DNA from: Flavobacterium aestivum
GTDB lineage: Bacteria; Bacteroidota; Bacteroidia; Flavobacteriales; Flavobacteriaceae
DNA: 64,000 bases
Direction of reading: 5' to 3'
NCBI RefSeq assembly: GCF_026870175.2
Contig: NZ_CP113977.2
Span: 496,001 to 560,000, forward strand
A program made the position numbers and the translations under genes. Numbering within the stretch: position 1 is the first letter of the stretch; each line of letters opens with the position of its first letter. Shown piece after piece: positions 54,603-64,000 of the stretch. The notes below the pieces were generated by a model. It did not search any database and had not been told where the DNA came from. It saw only the letters and a program-made list of their open reading frames with translations.

Positions 54603-57600
54603 TTAAAAAACTATTTCTTTGGTAGACCATTCGCCATTTTTAAGCAAGGTCTGCACTATTAAAAACTGTTCACTAGAATTAAAATTAGGAACACTAAATA
54701 CATTACTATCTACTTTTTCTATTTCATATAATAATCTTCCATTCAAATCATAAATCATCAATTTATCTATTATCTTATCGAATGAATTGATTTGTATTTG
54801 ATGATTTTTAACAGAAACTATCACTGATTTATCTGAATCAACTGTTTTAAGAACATTTGTAACACTATCATTAGCCGTGAATCGTAATACAAAACGATCA
54901 TTAAATGTTCCTATGGTGGTAGTAAAAGAATAAGGTCCTTTTTTAAGATCTACAACAACCCCTTTGACTTTATCTTCTACAAAAACGCTTTCATTCGCCA
55001 AAATCCCATCTACTCGATCAATACTTATCACAAAAGTTCCTTCAATGTTCGTTTTATACCCTAATGGAACTTTATCCGTTTTATCAAAAGGCAAACTGCG
55101 CCCTTGAATCACAAAATTCTTATTATCATTGACACTATAAAAATCGATGTATTTATTACTGTCCAGACTCAATCCATCAAAGGCGGGATCAAATCCATTG
55201 GTTGCTCCTGTAACATAACCCACTAACACTTGTTTGAAAGCTCCTTCAGTATTGGCTAAATTCAACCAAACTCGATGTTTTTCAATAGGAACCGCTTTTG
55301 ATTTAGTTCCTTTAAAGAACTGAGTATTTTTATTTGTAAGATTTACACGCATACTGTTATTAAAAATAACGGGGCCCGCTCCAGCACTTATCGCTAAAAA
55401 AGACTGTCCAGCTGCTATATATCCTGAAAAAACACTATTATTTGCCCCTCCTGTACTGCCACTTGGGGCAGCAGAAGTTCCTACCCCTCCTAAATAATTA
55501 TAGGAAGCATAATCGGTTCCTGAATATCTATTATTGGAAACAGCTGTGTTGTGCGTCCAAAAATAGATTGTCCCATCTATTCTAGAATTATTGATACTGT
55601 TTTCTAACAAAAAAGCATCTGCACTTATGGCGCATGGATATGGATTTCCAATCAAATTACCGTATCCCACAGGATCTATTGGCAGCGAATAAACCCCATT
55701 ATTAGGAGCTCCTTTAAATTGAACAGGTTGTACATAAGTTGCTCCTGTCCAATATTCTCCGTTAGGGTACAGTATATCAGGCTTTGGCACTCTAATAATA
55801 TATCCTTTCCCTGCACTCATTGTGCTCAGTCCGTTTAATTCTATTACCCAATTATTCATAGAAAAGCTAAAATACTTATCCGCCAAGGTGTTTGGAGATA
55901 ATGCTTTAAGCGTTTGACCTGCTACTGGCGATGACCAATAAGTAAAGTCGTAATTCTTCATAGGAGTTGTATTACGTTTATAAATGATCGTTCCTGAATT
56001 GAAAGCTGCATCATTTACCTGTACCAAACTTGCATTATTCTCAAAAGTCAAAGTTCCGGTTCCTACAACCGCCAATCCATTTTCCAATGTCATAACAATA
56101 CCTGAATCTACCTGAACGGCAACACCAGAATTTATTTGACAAGAACAAGCGTTTAAACAAGAAGATAAATTCCCAGACCCAATAAAAACAGCTTTTTTGC
56201 TACTGTCCGGCACACCATTATCCCAACTATAACCGTTTGAAGTTCTAGTAATAATAACAGAAACTGTTGCTACATTTGAGTTTATACTTGCTGTGCCACA
56301 ACTATTTACTGTCCTAGCTCTTATATAATAAGTTACTCCTGGAGTTAATCCGCTTACAACTACAGAAGGAGAAGCTGTTGGGGCAACAGATATATCTTGA
56401 TAACCCGATAAAAAAGTTCCGAATGAAGGATCTAAAGAAACATCAAATTTATAATTAGCAGCATTCGAAACAGCAGCCCAAGTTCCAGTAACTACAGTTT
56501 GATTACACCCTAAAACAATATCGGTTAAAACTGGAGCTGTAGGCATTCCTGATTCAACTGTCACAGTAAACGAAGAAGAATAAACAGCTGGGCAAGCACC
56601 ACTTTGTACTAAAGCTCTGTACTCCCACACCCCTGCAACAGAAGGGGACTCTGAGTAAGTTGCCGCAGTATTTGGTATTGTTACCCAAGAACCAGAATCT
56701 AATCTTTTCTCCCACTGCACAATTGCACCTACATAACCACCTCCTAAGGTCAATGTTCCTGTGGTAGTATTAACACAAATAAGAGTTTGTGATCCTGAAA
56801 TACTTCCTCCCACAGAATCTGGGTTTACATTTAAAGTAACATTTTTTAGAAACGAAGCTCCACAATTTGGTATTGCGCTAGTTATTGTTACCCCAGTTAC
56901 TTGCAAAGTTTGACCATTGTTAGCAGTTGTTAATAGCGGAGTAGTAAAACTGGCAACTCCAGATGCATTGGCAACAACTCCTGTAACATCTGTTTGGGAA
57001 ACCCCATTTATGGTATAATTTAATGTTGATGTACTACTAGGTACCAAACCCGTCAAATTTATTATTGCTCCAGAACCTGCACAAGCTGCATTATCTTGAG
57101 AAACTCCTGCCAAAGTAGCCATTGGATTCACCGTCATAGTTACAACATTCGATGTTGCTGGACTTCCTGTTAAACAAGGAGTAGCATTCGATGTCATAAT
57201 ACAAGTCACACTATCTCCATTTGCTAAAGCTGAGTTGGTGTAAGTTGCCGAATTTGTTCCAACATTTCCACCATTCAATTTCCATTGATAAGCTGGGGTA
57301 GCTCCTCCATTGGTTGGAGTAGCCGTAAAAGTAACCGATGTACCTGAACAAATAGCCCCTGATGGGGAAGCCGCAATACTTACACTGGCAACTAAACTTG
57401 GATTCACCACCATTGATACAGTATTTGATGTAGCTGGACTTCCAGTTGCACAAGCTGCATTTGATGTCATGACACAAGTTACACTATCACCATTTGCTAA
57501 GGCTGAGTTGGTATAAGTTGCCGAATTTGTCCCAACATTTCCGCCATTCAATTTCCATTGATAAGCTGGGGTTGCCCCTCCATTGGTTGGAGTTGCCGTA

Positions 57601-58889
57601 AAAGTAACTGATGTACCTGAACAAATCGTTCCCGATGGAGAAGCTGCAATGTTTACACTCGCTGCCAAATTAGGATTTACCGTTACTGTCGAAGTTACCC
57701 CTGTTAAAGTTAAACTACATGTACCGTTACTAACATTCGTTAAATTTAAAGTCGTATTTGCAGTAACTCCTGTTATCGTAACATCTACTGTACCTCCTGC
57801 ACCTATCGTTGCTGTCGAAGATGCTGCTCCTGTATAAGTTACTGTATTTCCGGCTGTACCATGTATTGTAAAAACCGCATTCGATCCTGAACAAATTGGA
57901 CTATTTGAACTTAATGTCGGAGCTACTGGTGTTGCTGGCTGATTATTAACCGTAACACTCAACGCCGGTGAAATACATCCGGAAGCATTTTTGGCCGTCA
58001 CACTATAAGTACCGGGCGAAACGGATGTAAAAGCACCCGATGTATTGGTATATGTTAATCCATTAATACTATATTTTAATGTACCATCTGGAGTAGGAGT
58101 TAAAACTGATATTGTTCCTGTTGCAACAGAGCATGTTGGTTGCGACTGTGAAACTGTTGGGGCACTAGGCAATGTTCCTGAATTAACAACTACTGTTGTA
58201 TAAGCATCAATTGTTTTACCATCTGATGTTCTCTTTATTGATACTGTATAAATACCCGCCACATTAGGAGTAGTTGTGGCTGAAAATGGAGTCGGGTTTT
58301 GAAGTGTACTGGAAAAAGAATTAGGACCAGTCCATTTATAAGTAAATGTTCCGTTTGGTGGTGGGGTAGCAGATAGAACAATATTATTCCCAACACAAAC
58401 AGGAGAATTTGATGAAGCTCTTCCTGTCCCTCCAAAACTTACAAGGTCCGCAAAATTTAAATCGGCTCCAGCACCACCATTACAACTGGCAAGTAAATTG
58501 GTCCCAATATATAACCGTTCCGAAGCATTGCATGAACCTCCAACTAAAGCCCCTCCAGACTCAAAAGTCACCGAAGATCCTTCTGCAAGTGTTAAATAAT
58601 CATTTCCAGCGGAAAAATCTAACGTCCCACCATTCCTAACAATTAACTGAATAGCTCCTAAACAAGTAAGATTTAAGGCAGCATTCATATACAAACTGGT
58701 TGGAGTTACTCCATCACCAATATACAAAATACCGTTACAGCTACTAAGTGGTGAAGTTCCGCACGTTAAAGTACTGGCATTAACAACAGAACTACCTGTG
58801 ATTGTACATTGGGCATTTGTACTTCCTGAGATCACAAGTAGAAAAAAGACACAAAAAAAAAGTTTTGATTTATGTAAAAATATATCCAT
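54603..58889 (-). CDS. Large secreted T9SS protein C (Ig-like repeats)
   Basis: Predicted 1428 residues. A signal peptide ends near STNAQ (residue 27). The N-terminal region is beta-rich, then PKD/Ig-like modules including two near-identical 91-residue repeats (AASPSGTICSGTSVTFTATP; PAYQWKLNGGNVGTNSATYT), an FN3-like domain near 800-900, and from about 950 the shared region (FTYWSSPVAGQTLKALSPNT; EKHRVWLNLANTEGAFKQVL; GTFNDRFVLRF). It lacks the Val-Asp-Pro tract and ends directly in a type C-like T9SS signal (MIYDLNGRLLYEIEKVDSN). Probably a surface adhesin. Confidence 0.78.
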   Translation of the reverse strand: MDIFLHKSKLFFCVFFLLVISGSTNAQCTITGSSVVNASTLTCGTSPLSSCNGILYIGDGVTPTSLYMNAALNLTCLGAIQLIVRNGGTLDFSAGNDYLTLAEGSSVTFESGGALVGGSCNASERLYIGTNLLASCNGGAGADLNFADLVSFGGTGRASSNSPVCVGNNIVLSATPPPNGTFTYKWTGPNSFSSTLQNPTPFSATTTPNVAGIYTVSIKRTSDGKTIDAYTTVVVNSGTLPSAPTVSQSQPTCSVATGTISVLTPTPDGTLKYSINGLTYTNTSGAFTSVSPGTYSVTAKNASGCISPALSVTVNNQPATPVAPTLSSNSPICSGSNAVFTIHGTAGNTVTYTGAASSTATIGAGGTVDVTITGVTANTTLNLTNVSNGTCSLTLTGVTSTVTVNPNLAASVNIAASPSGTICSGTSVTFTATPTNGGATPAYQWKLNGGNVGTNSATYTNSALANGDSVTCVMTSNAACATGSPATSNTVSMVVNPSLVASVSIAASPSGAICSGTSVTFTATPTNGGATPAYQWKLNGGNVGTNSATYTNSALANGDSVTCIMTSNATPCLTGSPATSNVVTMTVNPMATLAGVSQDNAACAGSGAIINLTGLVPSSTSTLNYTINGVSQTDVTGVVANASGVASFTTPLLTTANNGQTLQVTGVTITSAIPNCGASFLKNVTLNVNPDSVGGSISGSQTLICVNTTTGTLTLGGGYVGAIVQWEKRLDSGSWVTIPNTAATYSESPSVAGVWEYRALVQSGACPAVYSSSFTVTVESGMPTAPVLTDIVLGCNQTVVTGTWAAVSNAANYKFDVSLDPSFGTFLSGYQDISVAPTASPSVVVSGLTPGVTYYIRARTVNSCGTASINSNVATVSVIITRTSNGYSWDNGVPDSSKKAVFIGSGNLSSCLNACSCQINSGVAVQVDSGIVMTLENGLAVVGTGTLTFENNASLVQVNDAAFNSGTIIYKRNTTPMKNYDFTYWSSPVAGQTLKALSPNTLADKYFSFSMNNWVIELNGLSTMSAGKGYIIRVPKPDILYPNGEYWTGATYVQPVQFKGAPNNGVYSLPIDPVGYGNLIGNPYPCAISADAFLLENSINNSRIDGTIYFWTHNTAVSNNRYSGTDYASYNYLGGVGTSAAPSGSTGGANNSVFSGYIAAGQSFLAISAGAGPVIFNNSMRVNLTNKNTQFFKGTKSKAVPIEKHRVWLNLANTEGAFKQVLVGYVTGATNGFDPAFDGLSLDSNKYIDFYSVNDNKNFVIQGRSLPFDKTDKVPLGYKTNIEGTFVISIDRVDGILANESVFVEDKVKGVVVDLKKGPYSFTTTIGTFNDRFVLRFTANDSVTNVLKTVDSDKSVIVSVKNHQIQINSFDKIIDKLMIYDLNGRLLYEIEKVDSNVFSVPNFNSSEQFLIVQTLLKNGEWSTKEIVF
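57300..57720 (-). repeat. Two 273-bp tandem repeats in protein C
   Basis: The same sequence context (CATTGGTTGGAG) recurs at 57308 and 57581, 273 bp apart (91 codons), with few differences. It encodes paired Ig-like modules. Confidence 0.8.
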
Positions 58890-59407
58890 AGCAAAAAATT
58901 TTATATTATTAATAGAACTTTTTCTGATATCAAAACAATTATATTGTGATAAAGCTACATAAAATCATTAAAAGCGAATCATTAAAACGTCAAACATCTT
59001 TTATATCCGTTCAACAGCATAACAATTGTATATCAACAAGTTACCACTGTTGAAAAAGAAAGAAATGTATGCTTAAATAAAATTTTAATTTGTAAGATTT
59101 TGCCATTTGTAGATTCTATTTCTACTTCAAAAAAGACATATAATTTAAATATTTTAAGACATTTCCTCCATAAAGGAGCTCAAATTAAAATTGAGCATTT
59201 TTACTCCTTCCAAAAAAATCTCATGTAGAAGCTATACCCAAATTGCGGAGTATAAAAATGAATTCAGACAAATAGAAAAAACACAAAGTATTACTCTAAA
59301 AAATTAATATCTAAATCAAAAACCCAATTCAATCTGTCTACACTTTGTTTGAATCAAAAAACCATCTTGAATCAACTAGATGGTTTTGCTAAACTTATTT
59401 GAAATTT
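58890..59407. other. Non-coding gap with terminator of protein D
   Basis: AAAACCATCT (59358-59367) pairs with AGATGGTTTT (59378-59387). Read leftward it is followed by T residues and should end the gene at 59408. A second hairpin GCTCAA/TTGAGC lies at 59178-59196. No gene is seen. Confidence 0.65.
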
Positions 59408-62400
59408 TTACGCTCTAAGAATTATTTGATTAACAACCCATTTGTCATTTTTAAGCTGCACTTTAACTATTAAAACTTGCTCAGCTGAAGCTAGGTTCTG
59501 AACAACAAATTCCGAATTGTTTATATTAGCCTTTTCATAAAGTAATCTTCCTCTCAAATCGTAAACCATTATCTTTCCTATAGTTTCATCAAATGAATTA
59601 ATTTTAATCTGATGATCCTTTACAAAAACAATTACAGATTTTCCTTTATTGGCAAAATCATCAGTCCCCAATGTTCCGCTACCTTTATTTGGATCTAAAA
59701 CTATTGGGACAGTTACAATTGGATCAGCTACAACCGGGTCTTTTACCACTGGATTGCTCACAATTGGGTCTTGCACTATTGGATCTGTTATCACTGGGGT
59801 CATTACAATTGGATCTTGTACTACTGGATCTTGTACTACTGGATCAGTTACAACCGGATTTTCTACTACCGGATTCGTCTCAATTGGATCAACTATTATC
59901 GGATCCGTTACGACTGGATCCGTTACAACAATTGAATTATCCGTATAACGCAATACAAAACGATCATTGAAAACTCCTTTTTGAGTAGAGAAGGAATAAG
60001 CACCATTCTTCAGATTATGGATAACATTAGTAACCTTATCTTCAATAAAAACAGCTTGATTAGCCAAAACCCCATCTACTTTATCAATACTTATTGCAAA
60101 TGTTCCCTCAATAGTCGTCTTGTATCCTAATGGTACTTTATCTGTTTTGTCAAAAGGCAGAGCACGCCCTTGAATCGCTAAATTTTTACTGTCATTAATA
60201 CTATAGAAATCAATATACTTATTACCATCGAAGCTCTCCCCATCAAAAGCAGCATCATTTCCAACAGTGGCTCCTGTAACATAACCCACTAATGTTTGTT
60301 TGAAAGCACCATTGTCATTAGATAAATTCAACCAAACTCGGTGTTTCACTATAGCCTCTTTAGATTTAGTCCCTTTAAAGAATTGGGCATTACTATTGGC
60401 CACACCTACTCGCATGCTATTGTTAAAAGTAACAGATCCGGTAAAGCCCACTCCTTTTTTAGTTACCGTAAAAAAAGATTGTCCAGCTGCTATATTACCA
60501 CTTGGAGTTGCGCCTCCACTAGCCGCAGGCAAAGTATTTACTCCTCCAACTCCATTATACGAAGCATAGTCTGTAGAAGAATACGTTAGATTTGAAATAG
60601 CTGTATTATGTGTCCAAAAATAAATCGTTCCATCAATTTCTTTATTATTTGCCGCTAAAAAATAATCTGCACTCATCGCCGACGGGTAAGGATTTCCAAT
60701 TAAATTACCATCTCCATCAGTTGTACCAATTGACAATGAATAAACCCCATTATTAGGAACTCCAACAAATTGTACTAGTTGTGCATAAGGAAAACTAACG
60801 ACTTCTCCATTGGGCCAAGGAGTGCCTCCATTGTCTTTTGGTGTTCTTATAATATACCCTTTCCCAATTTCCATTTGTGTTACTCCTGGTTCTATTTTCC
60901 AAGCATTGTTGGCAAAACTAAAATACTTATCAGACAAGGTATTTGGAGACAATACATTTAGTTTTTGCCCAACTACTGGTGATGACCAATAGGTATAATC
61001 AAAATTCTTCATCGGTGATGCATTACGTTTATAAGTAATGGATCCAGTATTTACAGCACTATTATTTAACTGAACCAAACTCGAATTATTCTCAAAAATT
61101 AAGGTGCCTCCATTATTAACCACGGCATCAGTCATAGTCATTATACCTCCTGATTGTATGGTAACACTTTTTCCTGATTTTACTTGACAGGAGCATCCAC
61201 TTATATTGTCTGAAGAAGAATAATTTCCATCAAAAATAACTATATCAGTAGATGTCGCTGGCGGTGTAGTATTCCCGGTTTTTGACCATACTACACCGTT
61301 CCAAGTGTTACTTACAACAGCATTTACTACAACACTTGTAGAAGATGGCGAAACACAACTTCCTGCATATTCCACTGTAAAAGTATATGTACCAGGAGCA
61401 AGATTAGAAACTAAATAAGTTGCCCCAATATTAGAATAAGTTGTAGATGCTGTGCCGCTTTGTGTAATTAACCAAGTAATTGACGTTGGTAAACCACTTA
61501 ATGTTGCACTTCCTGTTGAGACTATACAAGTAGGATCAGTAACCGCTACAGGTACTGGTGCTGTTGGTTTAGGCTTTACGGTAACTTGTACTGACTGAGT
61601 TGTTGAACAATTTGCATTAACTATAGTCATCGTTCCTGAATATGTATTTGCAGCTAGACTAGCCGGTAACGCAATAGTGTTTACATTTCCCCCACCTGCT
61701 AAAAATGCAAATGAAGTAGAACCTTGATCTGATAAACCTGCCGTATGAGCAGCTGCATTCCATACAATACTATAACTAATAGGGCTATTTGTTGTTGCAT
61801 TATAAGATAAAGTGGCTGTTTGGGCACTTGCGCTAAAACAGACATCATTAGCGTTTCCTGTGGTTGAAATAGTTGGTAAAGCATTTACTGTTACTGTAGT
61901 TGTTGCTGAATTTGCTGTGGCACAGACACCACTCTGAACAACAGCTCTAAATTGTGTAGTTGCTGTTAACACCCCTGAAGTATAGGTTGCAGCTGTATTT
62001 GCTATATCAGTCCATGAAGAAAACGGACTCACAGCATATTGCCATTTTACAATTCCTCCTGTATACCCAGTTAAGGTTAGCAAACTACTTGTGTTTCCGC
62101 TACAAATTGAAGTACCACCACTTACAGTTCCCCCAACACTTGCAGGGGAAATGATAACTGTCGCCACATTATTTGTACTAATGTTAGAAAAACATGCTTC
62201 AGAAGTAAGTTTCGTAACCGTTATTGTGCTAGAACCAACCGTATTTAACCCAACTGCAGTAAAAGTTCCCGTTCCGGCAACACTAACCGTCATTGTAGCA
62301 GTTAAACCTGTTGCACTAGGACTACTCCTATCATACGTCACCACATAATTACCCACTGGTAAAGATGCCGCACTCGAAGTTAATGTTACTACAGATGTTG

Positions 62401-63151
62401 TTCCGGTTGCCGCACATACATCTGTTGCTGTAGCTCCACTAAGACTATATGTTGGGCATGTATAAAAAATAATTACCTGACCTGCACCTCCAGCACCTCC
62501 AGTCTCACTAGCACCTCCTGAATCTATTGCACCACTACCGCCTCCGCCAGGTGCCGTACCATCATTACCAGGTCCTTGGCCAAAAATTAAGCTTTGACGC
62601 CCAACACCGCCGGCTCCACCAGAATTTCCTCCATCACCACCAGCTCCCGAAGTAAGACCAACTGTTAATAATGCCGTTTGACCATTTCCTCCATTTCCAC
62701 CTGCCAATTTAGTTGTTCCAAATGAAGCAGCAGTTGTTCCGCCTGCACCACCCGCAGGAGTTCCGCCTGCTGTGTTAGCTGTACCGCCGCTACCGCCAGC
62801 GGCCAAGATAGAACTTTCAAAACCTGTAATGGTTGAACTCCCTCCAGCACTTCCTGTACCTGTTGTACCAGCTGTTTGCCCTGCAACAACAACACTCAAG
62901 ACCGATCCTGGCGTAACTGTAATAGTCGCACTGGCATAAGCTCCACCACCTCCACCAGCTCCACCTCTCCCTGTAACTACACTTCCTCCACTGGCCCCTC
63001 CTCCTGCTCCACCACCGCCCCAAGCTTGAACAGTTGCAGAAGTAACTCCTGCAGGAACATTTAAAGTACCACTTGATGAAAATGTATGCGGAGGTTGTGC
63101 CCGCACTAAAGAAAAAATAAAAACTAATAATAGAGATAATTTTAGTCTCAT
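59408..63151 (-). CDS. Large secreted T9SS protein D (glycine-rich N-terminus)
   Basis: Predicted 1247 residues with signal peptide MRLKLSLLLVFIFSLVRAQ. Residues about 40-230 are a glycine-rich domain (AWGGGGAGGGASGGSVVTGR; GPGNDGTAPGGGGSGAIDSG), like those of some phage fibres and bacterial adhesins. Ig/PKD-like modules follow, then the shared region (KNFDYTYWSSPVVGQKLNVL; IGNPYPSAMSADYFLAANNK; KHRVWLNLSNDNGAFKQTLV) that is closest to protein B. A Val-x-Asp-Pro tract and a type C-like T9SS signal (IMVYDLRGRLLYEKANINNS) follow. Function is likely surface adhesion or matrix building. Confidence 0.78.
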   Translation of the reverse strand: MRLKLSLLLVFIFSLVRAQPPHTFSSSGTLNVPAGVTSATVQAWGGGGAGGGASGGSVVTGRGGAGGGGGAYASATITVTPGSVLSVVVAGQTAGTTGTGSAGGSSTITGFESSILAAGGSGGTANTAGGTPAGGAGGTTAASFGTTKLAGGNGGNGQTALLTVGLTSGAGGDGGNSGGAGGVGRQSLIFGQGPGNDGTAPGGGGSGAIDSGGASETGGAGGAGQVIIFYTCPTYSLSGATATDVCAATGTTSVVTLTSSAASLPVGNYVVTYDRSSPSATGLTATMTVSVAGTGTFTAVGLNTVGSSTITVTKLTSEACFSNISTNNVATVIISPASVGGTVSGGTSICSGNTSSLLTLTGYTGGIVKWQYAVSPFSSWTDIANTAATYTSGVLTATTQFRAVVQSGVCATANSATTTVTVNALPTISTTGNANDVCFSASAQTATLSYNATTNSPISYSIVWNAAAHTAGLSDQGSTSFAFLAGGGNVNTIALPASLAANTYSGTMTIVNANCSTTQSVQVTVKPKPTAPVPVAVTDPTCIVSTGSATLSGLPTSITWLITQSGTASTTYSNIGATYLVSNLAPGTYTFTVEYAGSCVSPSSTSVVVNAVVSNTWNGVVWSKTGNTTPPATSTDIVIFDGNYSSSDNISGCSCQVKSGKSVTIQSGGIMTMTDAVVNNGGTLIFENNSSLVQLNNSAVNTGSITYKRNASPMKNFDYTYWSSPVVGQKLNVLSPNTLSDKYFSFANNAWKIEPGVTQMEIGKGYIIRTPKDNGGTPWPNGEVVSFPYAQLVQFVGVPNNGVYSLSIGTTDGDGNLIGNPYPSAMSADYFLAANNKEIDGTIYFWTHNTAISNLTYSSTDYASYNGVGGVNTLPAASGGATPSGNIAAGQSFFTVTKKGVGFTGSVTFNNSMRVGVANSNAQFFKGTKSKEAIVKHRVWLNLSNDNGAFKQTLVGYVTGATVGNDAAFDGESFDGNKYIDFYSINDSKNLAIQGRALPFDKTDKVPLGYKTTIEGTFAISIDKVDGVLANQAVFIEDKVTNVIHNLKNGAYSFSTQKGVFNDRFVLRYTDNSIVVTDPVVTDPIIVDPIETNPVVENPVVTDPVVQDPVVQDPIVMTPVITDPIVQDPIVSNPVVKDPVVADPIVTVPIVLDPNKGSGTLGTDDFANKGKSVIVFVKDHQIKINSFDETIGKIMVYDLRGRLLYEKANINNSEFVVQNLASAEQVLIVKVQLKNDKWVVNQIILRA

Positions 63152-63508
63152 AATAGTAGGCTTTAAAGATTAAAAAATCAATTCATCCTTAGTAATATTT
63201 ATGAGCCCTAATGAAAAAGTTAACATTCTCAGAAAATAAGATTAACCTAAATCATTCTATTCTCAAAAAAATTACAACATCTTTAAATTGCTGTTTATAA
63301 GCAGATTGGGGGTATGTCAAATATACAAAAAAAATCATCGTTATGATCGGGTATTGTAATTATCAGTACCCTTAAAATACTCATTTTGTAAAATTTATAA
63401 TCAGTCATTTTTTAAGTAATCCCTCAAAATTTAATTGCAATGACTTTTTTTAAATTTTACATTTGCTTCTAAATTGAATCATTTCACGATCCTTAGCAAA
63501 TTCTAATT
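63152..63508 (+). promoter_or_regulatory. Intergenic region with recX promoter
   Basis: TTG at 63435-63437 and TACATTTG at 63458-63465 form a -33/-7 pair with a 20-base spacer, 43 bases before recX. No other feature is seen. The promoter of protein D should lie at the left end. Confidence 0.6.
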
Positions 63509-63967
63509 ATGACCATCAAAGAAGCTATCCAAAAAATTGAACATTTTTGTGCCTACCAAGAACGGTGTCATGAAGAAGTAGTATCAAAATTATGGAGCAT
63601 GAAGATGAACTCTGGAGAGATAGACCAAATTATTGTACATCTTATTGAGCACAATTTTCTGAATGAAACTCGATTTGCCTGTAGTTTTGCCCGAGGAAAA
63701 CACCGCATCAAACATTGGGGTAAAATAAGAATTACCAATGAATTAAAAGTCCGCAAAATTGGTCAAAACCTTATCAATCTTGCACTAAAAGAAATTTCAC
63801 CCGAAGAATACATAGCCACTTTTGAAGATCTAGCCGAAAGAAATTGGAAATCCATGTCGGAAAATGACCTTCTCAAAAAAAGAAAGAAATTCTGTGATTA
63901 TATGCTTCGCCGTGGATTTGAAAGCAATCTAATTTACGATAAAGTGCGTGAATTGGAGCAAGAATAA
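63509..63967 (+). CDS. recX: Regulatory protein RecX
   Basis: Predicted 152-residue helical protein of normal RecX length, made of three-helix repeats: AIQKIEHFCAYQERCHEEVV, then LIEHNFLNETRFACSFARGK, then KKRKKFCDYMLRRGFESNLI. RecX binds RecA filaments and limits their activity. It is not next to recA here and has its own promoter. Confidence 0.92.
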   Translation: MTIKEAIQKIEHFCAYQERCHEEVVSKLWSMKMNSGEIDQIIVHLIEHNFLNETRFACSFARGKHRIKHWGKIRITNELKVRKIGQNLINLALKEISPEEYIATFEDLAERNWKSMSENDLLKKRKKFCDYMLRRGFESNLIYDKVRELEQE

Positions 63968-64000
63968 AACTGATCCTAATTTCACAAAGATTCACGAAGA

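Overview
The window looks like chromosome of a Flavobacterium-type member of the Bacteroidota. The DNA is AT-rich and gene starts often overlap the previous stop as TAATG. Promoter-like boxes fit the TANNTTTG -7 consensus of this phylum. A SusC/SusD pair is present, several secreted proteins end in type IX secretion (T9SS) sorting domains, and housekeeping genes are ordered prs, rplY (ctc), pth.

Positions 1 to about 16.4 kb hold most of the structural half of a contractile-tailed prophage. Terminase genes run leftward off the window edge. Rightward genes encode a ClpP-like prohead protease, capsid, sheath, tube, a tail assembly chaperone with an apparent -1 frameshift (A AAA AAG), hub, spike, baseplate proteins, fibres, a glucosaminidase endolysin and a lipoprotein/transmembrane protein that looks like a unimolecular spanin. 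No tape-measure gene is visible. After the lysis genes come a 114-base set of interleaved perfect inverted repeats and an orphan adenine methylase. Next is a leftward pair: a lipoprotein with a permuted NlpC/P60-like domain and an overlapping multi-pass membrane protein. The right edge, near 18.5-18.8 kb, is a scar where a degraded tyrosine recombinase meets a GntR-type sugar regulator that has lost its DNA-binding domain.

From 20.2 to 29.1 kb is a carbohydrate-utilisation locus: promoter/operator region, SusC, SusD and two exported (alpha/alpha)6-type glycosidase-like proteins. Substrate cannot be read from sequence alone.

From 29.1 to 34.4 kb is a very AT-rich accessory cassette lying between two exact 23-base direct repeats. 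It holds a DUF2141 fragment, a 63-residue cysteine-rich peptide with a double-glycine-type leader, a hairpin, a TlpA-type thioredoxin fused to a DUF3738-like domain, and two glycosyltransferases. This is the best candidate for an undescribed system: a possibly glycosylated, disulfide-bonded ribosomal peptide.

From 34.4 to 44.3 kb is core chromosome: tRNA-Leu, prs, rplY, pth, a T9SS-exported reprolysin-like metalloprotease, ribF, three tandem paralogous membrane proteins and bioB. From 44.3 to 63.2 kb four large leftward T9SS-exported proteins share a conserved C-terminal region of roughly 450-500 residues but have different N-terminal regions, one of them with eight tandem 95-residue repeats. 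recX closes the window.
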